A DNA stretch of 64,000 nt. It comes from Nostoc sphaeroides. GTDB taxonomy: Bacteria > Cyanobacteriota > Cyanobacteriia > Cyanobacteriales > Nostocaceae. Below the pieces are notes generated by a model, which made no database searches, was not told the origin of the DNA, and was given only the letters and a program-made list of their open reading frames with translations. The translations under genes were made by a program, and so were the position numbers. Positions 54,934 to 64,000 of the stretch are shown one piece after another. Positions within the stretch are counted from its first letter, which is position 1; every line of letters starts with the position of its first letter. The stretch spans positions 1,855,501 to 1,919,500 of the forward strand of contig NZ_CP031941.1 of NCBI RefSeq assembly GCF_003443655.1. The letters run 5' to 3'.

Positions 54934-57900
54934 ATGGTAACTACAAGCACAGTTCGCTTTTCTCAGTTCAATGCTTCTTTGAATCGCAACGCAAAAGGTC
55001 AGTTAGTAACCGATCTGTCTACCTCTGACAATGCTCAAGCAAAAGCTGTTGCGGAAATTATTCAGCGTAACAACCCAGATGTGCTGCTGATTAATGAGTT
55101 TGACTACTCCCAAGAAGCAGTTCAGTTATTCAAGCAAAATTACCTTGCAGTCAGCCAGAATGGTGCAAATCCTGTTGATTACCCTTACTTTTACATTGCC
55201 CCTTCCAATACGGGTATTGCTTCTGGGTTTGACTTGAACAACAACGGCGCGGCAGTTACAACCCCAGGCGAACCGGGATATGGCGATGATGCCTTCGGAT
55301 TCGGCAATTTCCCCGGTCAATTTGGGATGTTGCTGTTGTCCAAATATCCCATCGATACAGCTAACGTCCGCACCTTCCAAAACTTTCTCTGGAAGGATAT
55401 GCCCAATGCTTTGCTTCCCGATGATCCGACAACACCACAGGCAAATGATTGGTATTCCCAGGACGAACTGGAAGTTTTACGCCTCTCCTCCAAAAGTCAT
55501 TGGGATGTCCCAATCCAAGTAAACGGCGAGACAATTCATGTCCTCGCCAGCCACCCCACACCCCCAACCTTTGATGGCGTAGAAGACCGCAACGGTAAAC
55601 GCAACCACGACGAGATCCGCTTTTGGGCAGACTATATTACTCCTGGTAAAGGTAATTACATCTACGATGATCAGGGAAAAATCGGCGGGATTGATGCTGG
55701 GTCAAGCTTTGTGATTGTGGGCGATCAAAATGCCGATCCTTTGGATGGTGATAGTTTTGACAATGCTATTCGCCAACTGTTGCAAAATCCCAATATTAAT
55801 ACTAATGTCATTCCTACTAGTCTTGGTGGCTCCCAACAAGCAGACTTACAAGGTGGTGCAAACGCTAGCCAAAACGGTAATCCTAGTTTTGACACCGCAG
55901 ACTTTGCTGATACAACTCCCGGAAACCTGCGGACTGATTACGTATTACCCTCCGCTAACCTGACAATTGCCAACTCAGGAGTATTTTGGCCACTGAATAC
56001 TGACCCAACGTTCCCCTTGGTAGGTACTTTTCCTTTCCCTAGTTCTGACCATCGCTTAGTATTTACAGATGTGCAAACTGGGCCAAATGAACCAGGTAAA
56101 ACCATTCCTCGTGCAGGATTTGTGGAACAAACTACCTTTGTTACTGGTTTTATTCCTACTGGCGCGGCGGGAACTGTGAATGGGGTACAGACTCCGGTGG
56201 GCGGATTATCTGGTGTCACTTACGATGCAGCTAACAACCGCTACTACTCTGTCTCAGACGATCGCTCTCAATTTGGCCCCGCCCGCTTCTATACTTTAAC
56301 TGCTGATACTGGGGTGACTTTTACCAATGTCACGCCCCTGAAAGATAGCAATGGCAACTTATTTGCAACATTTAGCATTGACCCTGAAGGCATTGCTTTG
56401 ACCAATAATGGGACAGTCTTTATCTCTTCAGAAGGCGAAGTTAATCCTACTGCTGGTCGTGTTAGCAATCCCTTTATTAAGGAATTTTCGCTGACTACGG
56501 GGCAAGAAGTGCGATCGCTATTTGTCCCCAGCAAATTCCTGCCGATAGTTGAAGATACCAACAGCAACGGTATTGTCGATACAGGTGACACGCAGACATC
56601 AGGTGTTTACAATAATTTGGCATTTGAAAGCCTCACTATCACACCCGACCAAAAAACCCTATTCACCGCCACCGAAAACGCACTTTCTCAAGATGGATTA
56701 AGGGCTTCGCTTACCAGTGGCAGTCCTTCCCGGATTCTGCAATACAATCTGCTTAGTGGACAACCAGAAAAAGAATACCTTTATATTACCGATGCGATCG
56801 CGGATGTGCCCAACCCTAGTACAGGCTTTGCTGACAATGGTTTAGTGGATTTACTTGCGATCGATAATCGTGGCACATTACTGGCGTTAGAGCGCTCCTT
56901 TGCCCAAGGTGTAGGCAACACCATCAAAATCTACGAAGTTTCTTTGCAAGGTGCAACAGATATTAGCTTCTACGATTCTCTCAATAATTTGAGTGCTGAA
57001 CAACTAGCTACTATCCAACCTCCTCAAAAGCGTCTGCTATTAAATTTAAATGATCTGGATTTGCCTAATGGTACAGATAACATCGAAGGCATCACCTTTG
57101 GCCCAAAACTAGCAGATGGTAGCCAGTCGATTGTACTGGTAAGTGACAACAACTTCAATCAAAGTCAATTTACCCAAATTCTCACACTGGATGCAGACTT
57201 AGTTCCAACTGCTGCACCCACAGTAGAAACTCGTCCCGATTTGTTGGACGATGAAACACTCCCAGTTGATCAACGGGCTGATGCTGATGATCCTGCCATC
57301 TATATTAATGCTACAAATTCTGCCGATAGCTTAGTATTAACCTCAGTCAAAAATGCTGGATTGCGGGTTTATGACTTGTCTGGCAATTTGTTGCAAACAG
57401 TTAATCCGGGTGGTATTCGCTACAACAATATTGACCTGCAATACGGTTTTAAATTAGGCAATCAATCGGTTGATATTGCGGTAGCTAGCGATCGCAACAA
57501 CGACAAACTAGCAATCTTCAAAATTAACCCCAACCCTACCACTCCAGGTAACTACCTGGAAGACATCACCGACAGTAGTCTTGGTACTCTCTTCCAAGGG
57601 CTACCTTTTGCAGAACCTTATTCCTCATCTTCTCGGAGTGCTTACGGGCTGGCATTGTACCGCAGTCCAATCACCAATGATTATTATGTCTTTGCCAATC
57701 GCCGAGAAACCGGAGATATCGCTCAGTTTAAACTGATTGACAAAGGTAATGGCCAAATTGGGGCTGAACGGGTGCGGGAATTCACCATACCCACAATTGA
57801 GGGACGCGATCCTCAAACTGAGGGTATGGTGGTAGACCAAGAAACTGGCTTCCTCTACATTGGACAAGAAAATGTCGGGATTTGGAAGTTCCAAGCAGAA

Positions 57901-60357
57901 CCAAACGGTGGCACAACTGGCAAGCTAATTGATCAAGTCAGAGATTTAGGGGGTAATTATCTCACCGATGACGTAGAAGGACTGACCATTTATTACGGCA
58001 AAAATGGCACAGGCTATTTATTAGCATCTAGCCAAGGCGACAACACTTTTGTTGCTTACACCCGTGAAGGTAATAACGAATACGTGGGTAACTTTGCCGT
58101 TGGTAACAATGGGGCCATTGACAGCGTACAAGAGTCAGATGGTGCTGATGTAATTAACGTACCACTGGGGTCTAACTTCCCATTTGGTTTATTTGTCACT
58201 CAAGATGGTTCCAATGAACCTGCCAAAATAGTTAGTGATGAAGGCGAAGAAGAAAATATTAGTTCTAACTTCAAGCTAGTACCTTGGGAAAATATCGCCA
58301 ATGCCTTCCCTAATTCTCTAACTATTGACACCACAAGTTACGATCCACGCAATCCTGTTGCTCAACCCAAGTTAACTATCTATGAATTTGAAAACCTACC
58401 CAAGTTAGGAACAACCTCTGAAAATCAAGATATTTTCTTAGGTGGTTTCTCTGGGTTGTATTTCCAAGGGTTTGCAGCAAATGGGAATCTGAAGTTTGTC
58501 ACTCACACAGACCGAGGCCCCAATGGAGAACCTGATGGTGTAAACAGACCATTTTTATTACCCGACTTCCAGCCAGAAATAGTCAGCTTTGAACTCAACC
58601 GCAGCACAGGTGAAATCAATATTACCAAGAGAACGGGGCTATTCCGTCAAGATGGGACAACGCCATTAACGGGACTGCCTAATTTGCAAGCTGTAGGAAA
58701 CGGTTTAGCCTACACAGATGAAATTGCCGTTGACTTAGACAACAATGTTCTCGCTAACGATCCTTTGGGTGCTGACTTAGAGGGAATTGTAATTGCGGAA
58801 AATGGAGACTATTGGATGGTAGATGAATACCGTCCGGCAATTTACCACTTTGACGTTAATGGTAAACTAATTGACCGCTTTATTCCTCAAGGAACTGCCA
58901 CTGCACCCAACCCAGATCAACCATCTGCAACATTTGGCACTGAGATTTTGCCAGAAGTTTATGCCCAACGCCGCAATAACCGAGGATTTGAAGCTGTAGC
59001 CCTGGAAGGTAATAAATTATATGCCTTTATTCAGAGTCCAATTGATAATCCAGATGTCGCCAATGATGCGACTTCCAGAAGTTCTCTCAACCTGCGAATT
59101 CTAGAGTTTGATATTGTCACCAAGCAGGTAACAGGAGAATATTTGTATCTCCTGGAAGGTCTACCGGCAACTGACAAAATTGGCGATGCAGTATCTTTAG
59201 GTAACGGCAAATTTGCAGTAGTTGAGCGAGACGACAATGGTACATCTGCTGGCAATAAACTCATTTACCAAATTGATTTAGCTGGGGCGACGAACATTAA
59301 CAACCCTGCTAACTTTACTTTGCCAGCTGGTAAAACTATCGAACAACTAACCTCTGCGGAGTTAGCTACCGCCAATATTACCCCTGTCACCAAAAGCTTA
59401 ATCGCTAATGCTGCTCAATTGGGTTACACCGGAGTCGAAAAATTAGAAGGTCTGGCACTGGTAGCACCCAACACTCTAGCCTTGATTAACGACAACGACT
59501 TTAACGTTACGGGTAATACTGCTGCTGAAAAACTCGGCATATTGGAACTACCCAATAACCTAACAGTTGTAAAGCCTACTTTCCCCAATGGTTTTGGTTC
59601 CACCAACAGCGATACTGTCAATCTTGAACCAGGGCAATTCTTTAATGCTGGTGATGGAGCAGACTTTGTTGAAGGCACTCAAGGTAACACAATTATAGCC
59701 GGAAACGGTGACGACATAGTGCTTGCAGGAAGTGACTCTTCAGTTTCTGGGAATGACGGTAACGATCGCATATTTATTGGTCAAAATGGCCCGGCTCAAA
59801 ATACCAGTGCTGATGGTGGCAATGGTAATGATGTTATTACCGTAGTAGAAGCCAGTGGTAGTAATAATTTGTTTGGGGCGGCAGGTGATGATACTCTCAC
59901 AGTAATTGAAGGTTCTCGTCAATCATTATTCGGTGGCTCAGGCAATGATACCCTTAGCAGTGGCGGTAGCAATAACCGTCTCTACGGTGGTTCTGGAGAT
60001 GACAAACTCTTCTCTAATGTCAACGACTCCCTGTGTGGTGGCGATGGTGATGATGTGCTATTTGCTGGTAAACAGGGTAGCGATCGCCTAACTGGTGGTA
60101 CTGGTGCTGATCAATTCTGGATTGCTAACGCCAGTCTGCCAACTAGCAAGAACATTGTGACTGATTTTGCGATCGGGATTGACAAAATCGGGCTTGGCGG
60201 TGTTGGCGTAACTCAATTTTGTGGGCTAACACTGTCGCAACAGGGTAGTAACACTTTAGTGAAAATCGGAAATACAGAGTTAGTTTCATTGCTAGGAATT
60301 ATCTCAACGAGCCTGACTGCAAATGATTTCGTTTTCTCTGCTAGCGTCGTGGCTTAG
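54934..60357 (+). CDS. Giant secreted phytase/phosphatase with RTX tail
   Basis: 1807 residues, no signal peptide. Domains: endonuclease/exonuclease/phosphatase-like (about 1-375; [47 protein letters not shown]); first esterase-like phytase domain (about 390-760; [20 protein letters not shown]); beta-propeller phytase (about 765-1095; [34 protein letters not shown]); second esterase-like phytase domain (about 1110-1545; [29 protein letters not shown]); RTX repeats (about 1570-1715) and a C-terminal secretion signal. It should release phosphate from phytate and other organic esters outside the cell. It follows the nuclease gene by 77 nt and probably shares its transcript. ATG at 54934. Confidence 0.93.
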   Translation: MVTTSTVRFSQFNASLNRNAKGQLVTDLSTSDNAQAKAVAEIIQRNNPDVLLINEFDYSQEAVQLFKQNYLAVSQNGANPVDYPYFYIAPSNTGIASGFDLNNNGAAVTTPGEPGYGDDAFGFGNFPGQFGMLLLSKYPIDTANVRTFQNFLWKDMPNALLPDDPTTPQANDWYSQDELEVLRLSSKSHWDVPIQVNGETIHVLASHPTPPTFDGVEDRNGKRNHDEIRFWADYITPGKGNYIYDDQGKIGGIDAGSSFVIVGDQNADPLDGDSFDNAIRQLLQNPNINTNVIPTSLGGSQQADLQGGANASQNGNPSFDTADFADTTPGNLRTDYVLPSANLTIANSGVFWPLNTDPTFPLVGTFPFPSSDHRLVFTDVQTGPNEPGKTIPRAGFVEQTTFVTGFIPTGAAGTVNGVQTPVGGLSGVTYDAANNRYYSVSDDRSQFGPARFYTLTADTGVTFTNVTPLKDSNGNLFATFSIDPEGIALTNNGTVFISSEGEVNPTAGRVSNPFIKEFSLTTGQEVRSLFVPSKFLPIVEDTNSNGIVDTGDTQTSGVYNNLAFESLTITPDQKTLFTATENALSQDGLRASLTSGSPSRILQYNLLSGQPEKEYLYITDAIADVPNPSTGFADNGLVDLLAIDNRGTLLALERSFAQGVGNTIKIYEVSLQGATDISFYDSLNNLSAEQLATIQPPQKRLLLNLNDLDLPNGTDNIEGITFGPKLADGSQSIVLVSDNNFNQSQFTQILTLDADLVPTAAPTVETRPDLLDDETLPVDQRADADDPAIYINATNSADSLVLTSVKNAGLRVYDLSGNLLQTVNPGGIRYNNIDLQYGFKLGNQSVDIAVASDRNNDKLAIFKINPNPTTPGNYLEDITDSSLGTLFQGLPFAEPYSSSSRSAYGLALYRSPITNDYYVFANRRETGDIAQFKLIDKGNGQIGAERVREFTIPTIEGRDPQTEGMVVDQETGFLYIGQENVGIWKFQAEPNGGTTGKLIDQVRDLGGNYLTDDVEGLTIYYGKNGTGYLLASSQGDNTFVAYTREGNNEYVGNFAVGNNGAIDSVQESDGADVINVPLGSNFPFGLFVTQDGSNEPAKIVSDEGEEENISSNFKLVPWENIANAFPNSLTIDTTSYDPRNPVAQPKLTIYEFENLPKLGTTSENQDIFLGGFSGLYFQGFAANGNLKFVTHTDRGPNGEPDGVNRPFLLPDFQPEIVSFELNRSTGEINITKRTGLFRQDGTTPLTGLPNLQAVGNGLAYTDEIAVDLDNNVLANDPLGADLEGIVIAENGDYWMVDEYRPAIYHFDVNGKLIDRFIPQGTATAPNPDQPSATFGTEILPEVYAQRRNNRGFEAVALEGNKLYAFIQSPIDNPDVANDATSRSSLNLRILEFDIVTKQVTGEYLYLLEGLPATDKIGDAVSLGNGKFAVVERDDNGTSAGNKLIYQIDLAGATNINNPANFTLPAGKTIEQLTSAELATANITPVTKSLIANAAQLGYTGVEKLEGLALVAPNTLALINDNDFNVTGNTAAEKLGILELPNNLTVVKPTFPNGFGSTNSDTVNLEPGQFFNAGDGADFVEGTQGNTIIAGNGDDIVLAGSDSSVSGNDGNDRIFIGQNGPAQNTSADGGNGNDVITVVEASGSNNLFGAAGDDTLTVIEGSRQSLFGGSGNDTLSSGGSNNRLYGGSGDDKLFSNVNDSLCGGDGDDVLFAGKQGSDRLTGGTGADQFWIANASLPTSKNIVTDFAIGIDKIGLGGVGVTQFCGLTLSQQGSNTLVKIGNTELVSLLGIISTSLTANDFVFSASVVA

Positions 60358-60404
60358 TTTGTTGCCTAGTGTTATCCCAATCCTAAATCATTCGTGAACA
60401 ACGA

Positions 60405-60435
60405 GATACCCGACTTCTTTAAGAAGTCGGGTATC
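60405..60435. terminator. Perfect 31-nt palindromic hairpin
   Basis: GATACCCGACTTCTT, T, then its exact complement. It lies 48 bases after the phytase stop and most likely terminates that transcript; without a following U-run it may also be a dispersed palindrome. Confidence 0.7.
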
Positions 60436-60500
60436 TAAACATTTCATTAGTTGCAAAGATTTACACAAATGGTATACAGCAGATTGCAACTTGGTAAGGC

Positions 60501-60624
60501 AATACGCTTGGGTTGAGCGTAAGCGTTACCCAACAAAGTCTCGATAATGTTGGGTTTCCTTCCTCAAATGCCACTTGCTTTAAGTCGGGAAACCGTAAGG
60601 GCGCAGTAGCTCCCCAACTTACAC
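60501..60624. repeat. Diverged relative of the MITE at 4909-5093
   Basis: GTTACCCAACAAAG, TGGGTTTCCTTCCTCAAATGCC, TTTAAGTCGG and GTAGCTCCCCAAC parallel the interior of that element; the exact 20-bp inverted ends are not present here. Confidence 0.7.
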
Positions 60625-60840
60625 TTAATTTATCTGTGAAAATTTAAACGTTTGCAACAAATACTCTTCCATGTATAAGAAAGGCTTAAGTATTTCTTGC
60701 AAATGTATAAGTCGTTGCTGCAATTGCTTAATACTTTGCAACAAATACTCTTCCATGTATAAGAAAGGCTTAAGTATTTCTTGCAAATGTATAAGTCGTT
60801 GCTGCAATTGCTCAATACTTTGCAACAAATACTCTTCCAT
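60625..60840 (-). CDS. Possible coiled-coil repeat protein
   Basis: 71 codons read as 28-residue repeats containing MEEYLLQSI, QLQQRLIHL and QEILKPFLY: leucines and isoleucines fall in heptad positions, giving a plausible short coiled coil. The plus strand over the same region is also open (74 codons, Cys-rich). No ribosome binding site is clear. It may be a product of the tandem repeat only. Confidence 0.25.
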   Translation of the reverse strand: MEEYLLQSIEQLQQRLIHLQEILKPFLYMEEYLLQSIKQLQQRLIHLQEILKPFLYMEEYLLQTFKFSQIN

Positions 60841-60850
60841 GTATAAGAAA
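60651..60850. repeat. 84-bp tandem repeat, 2.4 copies
   Basis: TTTGCAACAAATACTCTTCC starts identical units at 60651, 60735 and 60819 (last partial). The first two copies differ by one base. The period equals 28 codons, so both strands hold repeat frames. Confidence 0.95.
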
Positions 60851-60924
60851 CGTTTAAATCATTGCAACAATTGTTGTAATGAACTTATGAATTGATTTGC
60901 TACCGGAAATCTTAAAATAATCTA

Positions 60925-61056
60925 AGAGGTTGTTTGAAAAGTAGCTAGCTGTGATTTTAGGTGCTTGTTGATCCCCCCTAACCCCCCTTTTTAATGGGGA
61001 TTTAGGGGGATCTAGAACATTTTGCTACCAACAAGAGGACTTTTCAAACATCCTCT
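60925..61056. mobile_element. MITE-like element with 18-bp inverted ends
   Basis: AGAGGTTGTTTGAAAAGT (60925-60942) and ACTTTTCAAACATCCTCT (61039-61056) pair with one mismatch. TAA adjoins both ends, possibly a 3-bp target duplication. The interior holds CCCCCTAACCCCC and its counterpart GGGGATTTAGGGGG. Half of the same element lies at 39984-40049. Confidence 0.75.
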
Positions 61057-61097
61057 AAGGAACTTCCAAGTAAAAATATTCCATTGCTATTGTTCAC

Positions 61098-61155
61098 TGT
61101 TGACCGTTGACGGTTTACGAGTTTTCAGTCAACAATCAACAGTTAACAGTCAACG
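61098..61155. repeat. Inverted copy of the repeat at 27771
   Basis: CTGTTGACCGTTGACGG, ACGAGTTTTCAGTCAACA and following units are the reverse complement, with few changes, of 27771-27826. Confidence 0.75.
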
Positions 61156-61230
61156 ACTTTAACTAGACATCATATCAAACTGCAAAATTCAAATTTTATT
61201 TTTTGATAATTACAGCGTTTTGCAAGTACA

Positions 61231-61379
61231 CCTGACTTTTCACGTTATGTGGAAAAGCTAACGATTTACCTAACCCCCTAACCCCCAACTCGTCGCGGTA
61301 CGTGGGAAAATTCAAAGTCTCTCTCCTCTTAGGAGAGAGAAATAGAAGTGAGGTTTTCCAGACACCGCTGAATTGTCAG
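61231..61379. mobile_element. MITE-like repeat, family 2, copy D, with 7-bp target duplication
   Basis: Starts CCTGACTTTTCACGTTATGT and ends CTGAATTGTCAG; orientation is opposite to the other three copies. AAGTACA lies on both sides (61224-61230 and 61380-61386). The interior shares GGAAAAGCTAACGATTTACC, CTAACCCCCAACTC and TCTCTCCTCTTAGGAGAG. Confidence 0.85.
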
Positions 61380-61386
61380 AAGTACA

Positions 61387-61802
61387 TGAGGTTGTAAATA
61401 GATTTTAATCATTTCTTCTGTTTAATTTTATCTTATCTTAATCTTTACATGGAAACATCTTTACTGCTAGCTAAGTTATCTCATAACTACTATCAACATT
61501 AAATTCTGAATCTCAGTCTTCCATGCTGATTATTCACTAACACAGATTAGTAGTTGACATTCCACTATTATGTTCAAAGTTTTGATAACTCTGAGAAAAT
61601 ACGCTTTTCGTAAATGTATTCTCGGCGTTAATACAAAATTGGACTTAAAGGGCTTGCCGAAACTATATTTTTGCAACTCTGAAATTTCCCAGTAATTACG
61701 GTTTATAGCCTGAGTTCATGATTTATCTCTCCACAAGTAATGAGAAAACTTCAATAGCTTGTGATGCAGTTAAATCCCAATACCCAACCAAAATTTTAAA
61801 TT
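61387..61802. other. AT-rich intergenic region
   Basis: More than 400 bases upstream of the GDPD gene. It begins with TTTAATTTTATCTTATCTTAATCTTTACAT (about 61420-61449), a T-rich tract with an irregular period that loosely recalls Pho-box repeats, but it is not good enough to call. No gene seen. Confidence 0.45.
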
Positions 61803-64000
61803 ATGGCAATTGAGTTAGTCGGCTTTGCTTCTTTACCTGCTGATACCTATGGTGATGGGCCAACTTCTGGTGAAGGAATTTCAGCTAACGGCAGAACGGG
61901 GCCTTTTCCAGGACAGCCAATACAGGGCTTTAGCGGTGTCCAGTTTGCTAACAGTAACTCTTTCTACTTTTTGTCAGATAATGGTTACGGTAGCAAAGAC
62001 AATAGTGCAGATTTTCTACTACGAATCAATCGTCTAAACCCGAATTTTAAGGGAACAGAAAATGGAGATGGCACTGTTAAAGTTTTAGATTACATTCAAC
62101 TGTCTGACCCTAACAACAAAATTCCTTTCCAAATAGTTAATGAAGGAAGTGCTGAGAGATTACTAACTGGTGCAGACTTTGATGTAGAGTCATTCGTCTT
62201 TGATAAAGACGGGACAATCTGGATTGGAGACGAGTTTGGCCCCTACCTGTTGCATTTTGATGCCAGTGGTAAGTTATTAGAGGCTCCGATCGCTACACCC
62301 GACCAATTCAAAACTTTAAATGGAGAAGCACCTAAAGTAATTGGCCACAGAGGTGCAAGTGGGGATCTTCCAGAACATACCCTACAAGCATACATAAAAG
62401 CAATTGCAGATGGTGCTGACTTTATTGAGCCAGACTTAGTAGTTACAAAAGATGGTGTGTTAATTGCTCGTCATGAGCCTGCTTTGGCAATTTTAAATGC
62501 TGATGGCAGCGTCAATTTAAGCAATACAACCACAGACGTTTACGATATTAGCAAATATCCACAGTTTGCCGATCGCAAGAAAACAGTCAGCCTAGATGGC
62601 AATACAATTACAGGTTGGTTCGCTGAAGACTTTACTTTAGAAGAAATCAAGACTTTAGGGGCGATACAGCGTGTACCTTTCCGTGACCAATCTTTCAATG
62701 GTCAATTTGAAATTCCCACTCTCGCCGAAATCATCGACTTGGTTAAACAAGTAGAAGCCCAGACAGGTAAAAAGATTGGCATCTACCCAGAAACTAAGCA
62801 TCCCACCTATTCTGCCGAAGAAGCCACTTATGTAGGCACGACAGAAAAAATTAACAGAAACATCAGTGAGATACTGATCGATACACTCAAGGCCGAGAAC
62901 TTCACCGATCCAAGTCGGATCTTCATCCAGTCCTTTGAAGTAGGTAATCTCAAGGATCTCCACGATCGCATTATGCCAGAAGCAGGAGTGGATATTCCAC
63001 TCGTCCAACTTCTAGATGCATCTGGCATTGAGCTAAATGGTACGCTCATAGAAACTCAGCCTTATGATTTTGAAGTCAGTAATGATCCTCGGACTTATGG
63101 TGATTTACGGACTCCACAAGGCTTGGCTGAAATTGCCACCTATGCTGATGGCATTGGCCCTTGGAAACGGATGATTGTTAGTGTCAAAGGTACTGATGCT
63201 AATGGTGATGGGTTGGCAGATGATGTCAATGGGGATGGAGAAGTAAATGATGCTGATAGGACAACGTTACCTCCCACGACTTTAATTCAAGATGCTCATA
63301 ATGCAGGCTTACAGGTTCATCCCTACACCTTTCGGAACGAAGACCTATATTTAGCCGCAGATTACCAAGGTAATCCAGAACTAGAATTTCAGCAGTTCTT
63401 CCAATTAGGGGTAGATGCGCTATTTACAGACTTCCCAGATACAGGGGATAAAGTTCGAGATTTTTTGAGTGATCCTCAGAATAACTTAGTGCGATCGCCA
63501 CAAAACCCCGATGTTCTCTCAGGAGATGCTTTTGCTAACTTGGGTGGTTCCAAAGGTTTTGAAGGCGGAGCAATCAACGCCAGCAAAACCAAACTCTATA
63601 TGCTGCTAGAGGGTACGGTTCAGGGTGATCCTGCTGGTGCTTTGCGGATTAATGAATTTGATATCGCTAGCCGTGAGTACACTGGTAAAAAACTTTACTA
63701 CAAGTTGGAAAATCCTGCTTATGCGATCGGCGATTTAGCTGTCATTAATGACAATGAATACTTAGTCATTGAGCGGGATGGTGGTCAAGGGGCTGCGGCT
63801 GAATTTAAGAAGATTTACAAAATAGACTTGTCTAAAACAGATTCTAATGGCTATGTAGCTAAAGAAGAAGTTGGCGACTTGTTAAACATCCAAGACCCCA
63901 ACGACCTGAATGGAGATGGTAAAACTACCTTCGACTTCCCATTTGTAACCATTGAAAATGTGTTGGTTGTTGACAAAAACACCATTTTGGTAGCTAATGA
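61803..64000 (+). CDS. Phytase-like/glycerophosphodiester phosphodiesterase fusion (3' partial)
   Basis: From the ATG at 61803 the frame is open to the window edge (732 codons). Residues 1-175 are the first half of an esterase-like phytase domain ([34 protein letters not shown]). Residues 178-565 are a complete [17 protein letters not shown] with catalytic His, then [25 protein letters not shown] and later FTDFPDTG. After it the esterase-like domain resumes ([32 protein letters not shown]). So the GDPD is nested inside the other domain. It should release glycerol-3-phosphate and further phosphate from lipid head groups outside the cell. Third gene in the phosphorus cluster. Confidence 0.92.
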   Translation, partial: MAIELVGFASLPADTYGDGPTSGEGISANGRTGPFPGQPIQGFSGVQFANSNSFYFLSDNGYGSKDNSADFLLRINRLNPNFKGTENGDGTVKVLDYIQLSDPNNKIPFQIVNEGSAERLLTGADFDVESFVFDKDGTIWIGDEFGPYLLHFDASGKLLEAPIATPDQFKTLNGEAPKVIGHRGASGDLPEHTLQAYIKAIADGADFIEPDLVVTKDGVLIARHEPALAILNADGSVNLSNTTTDVYDISKYPQFADRKKTVSLDGNTITGWFAEDFTLEEIKTLGAIQRVPFRDQSFNGQFEIPTLAEIIDLVKQVEAQTGKKIGIYPETKHPTYSAEEATYVGTTEKINRNISEILIDTLKAENFTDPSRIFIQSFEVGNLKDLHDRIMPEAGVDIPLVQLLDASGIELNGTLIETQPYDFEVSNDPRTYGDLRTPQGLAEIATYADGIGPWKRMIVSVKGTDANGDGLADDVNGDGEVNDADRTTLPPTTLIQDAHNAGLQVHPYTFRNEDLYLAADYQGNPELEFQQFFQLGVDALFTDFPDTGDKVRDFLSDPQNNLVRSPQNPDVLSGDAFANLGGSKGFEGGAINASKTKLYMLLEGTVQGDPAGALRINEFDIASREYTGKKLYYKLENPAYAIGDLAVINDNEYLVIERDGGQGAAAEFKKIYKIDLSKTDSNGYVAKEEVGDLLNIQDPNDLNGDGKTTFDFPFVTIENVLVVDKNTILVAN

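Noticed and set aside
61416-61449. Pho box upstream of the GDPD gene
   Set aside because: The T-rich tract lacks clear CTTAACC-type repeats at the right spacing and is far from the start codon.

Overview
The window looks like chromosome of a filamentous, Nostoc-like cyanobacterium. HIP1 palindromes (GCGATCGC) are everywhere. Cyanobacterial marker genes are present: an NblS/Hik33-type sensor kinase, Psb34, a COP23-domain protein, XisH/XisI and the AgrE/ArgZ arginine enzyme. The intergenic DNA is full of short tandem repeats, MITE-like elements and IS200/IS605-type elements. No rRNA, tRNA, CRISPR array or prophage was seen. All calls come from reading the sequence; no database search was run.

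Layout. 0-9 kb: 3' end of a secreted subtilisin-like protease, a 21-bp repeat array, thiC under a TPP riboswitch, small DUF6888/DUF6887 genes, a DUF2726 protein with an unknown partner, a MITE with clear target duplication, a lone TnpB gene, a small phosphatase, a GNAT enzyme and a ChaC-like enzyme. 9-19 kb: a glycosyltransferase; a three-gene minus-strand operon encoding a nuclease-like/ParA fusion, a ParB-like protein and a membrane-anchored Zalpha-like winged-helix protein; then a zinc-ribbon protein, nblS, xisI/xisH and purD. 19-30 kb: a sugar epimerase, a family of small lipoproteins with two truncated duplicates, a giant multi-pass membrane protein and a GT39-like glycosyltransferase. 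30-45 kb: agrE/argZ, a DUF2085 protein, an intact IS605-type element inside an Rpn-type remnant, mtnP, a phosphoesterase, a compact divergent deaminase/nucleoside hydrolase pair, a RelE-like pair, a NUDIX hydrolase, a dipeptide epimerase plus DUF1611 pair separated by an IS605 remnant, and psb34.

45-64 kb holds several broken genes and a cluster for scavenging extracellular phosphate. A vanadium-haloperoxidase remnant is split by a small element. An M48 protease gene is split by a 440-bp IS605-like element without a transposase gene. A 1830-codon secreted nuclease gene is split by a 163-bp MITE. In each of these three, removing the insertion restores the reading frame. The nuclease gene is followed by an 1807-aa phytase/phosphatase protein and by a phytase-like/GDPD protein that runs off the window end. 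Together the three would release phosphate from DNA, phytate-like esters and glycerophosphodiesters; the first two carry RTX repeats typical of type I secretion.

The best candidate for an undescribed system is the ParA/ParB/Zalpha operon at 10.65-13.6 kb. The best mechanistic observation is that two independent IS605-type insertions share the same junctions (5' flank TTAG, right end ATGTCAC), which predicts the target motif of the associated TnpB.
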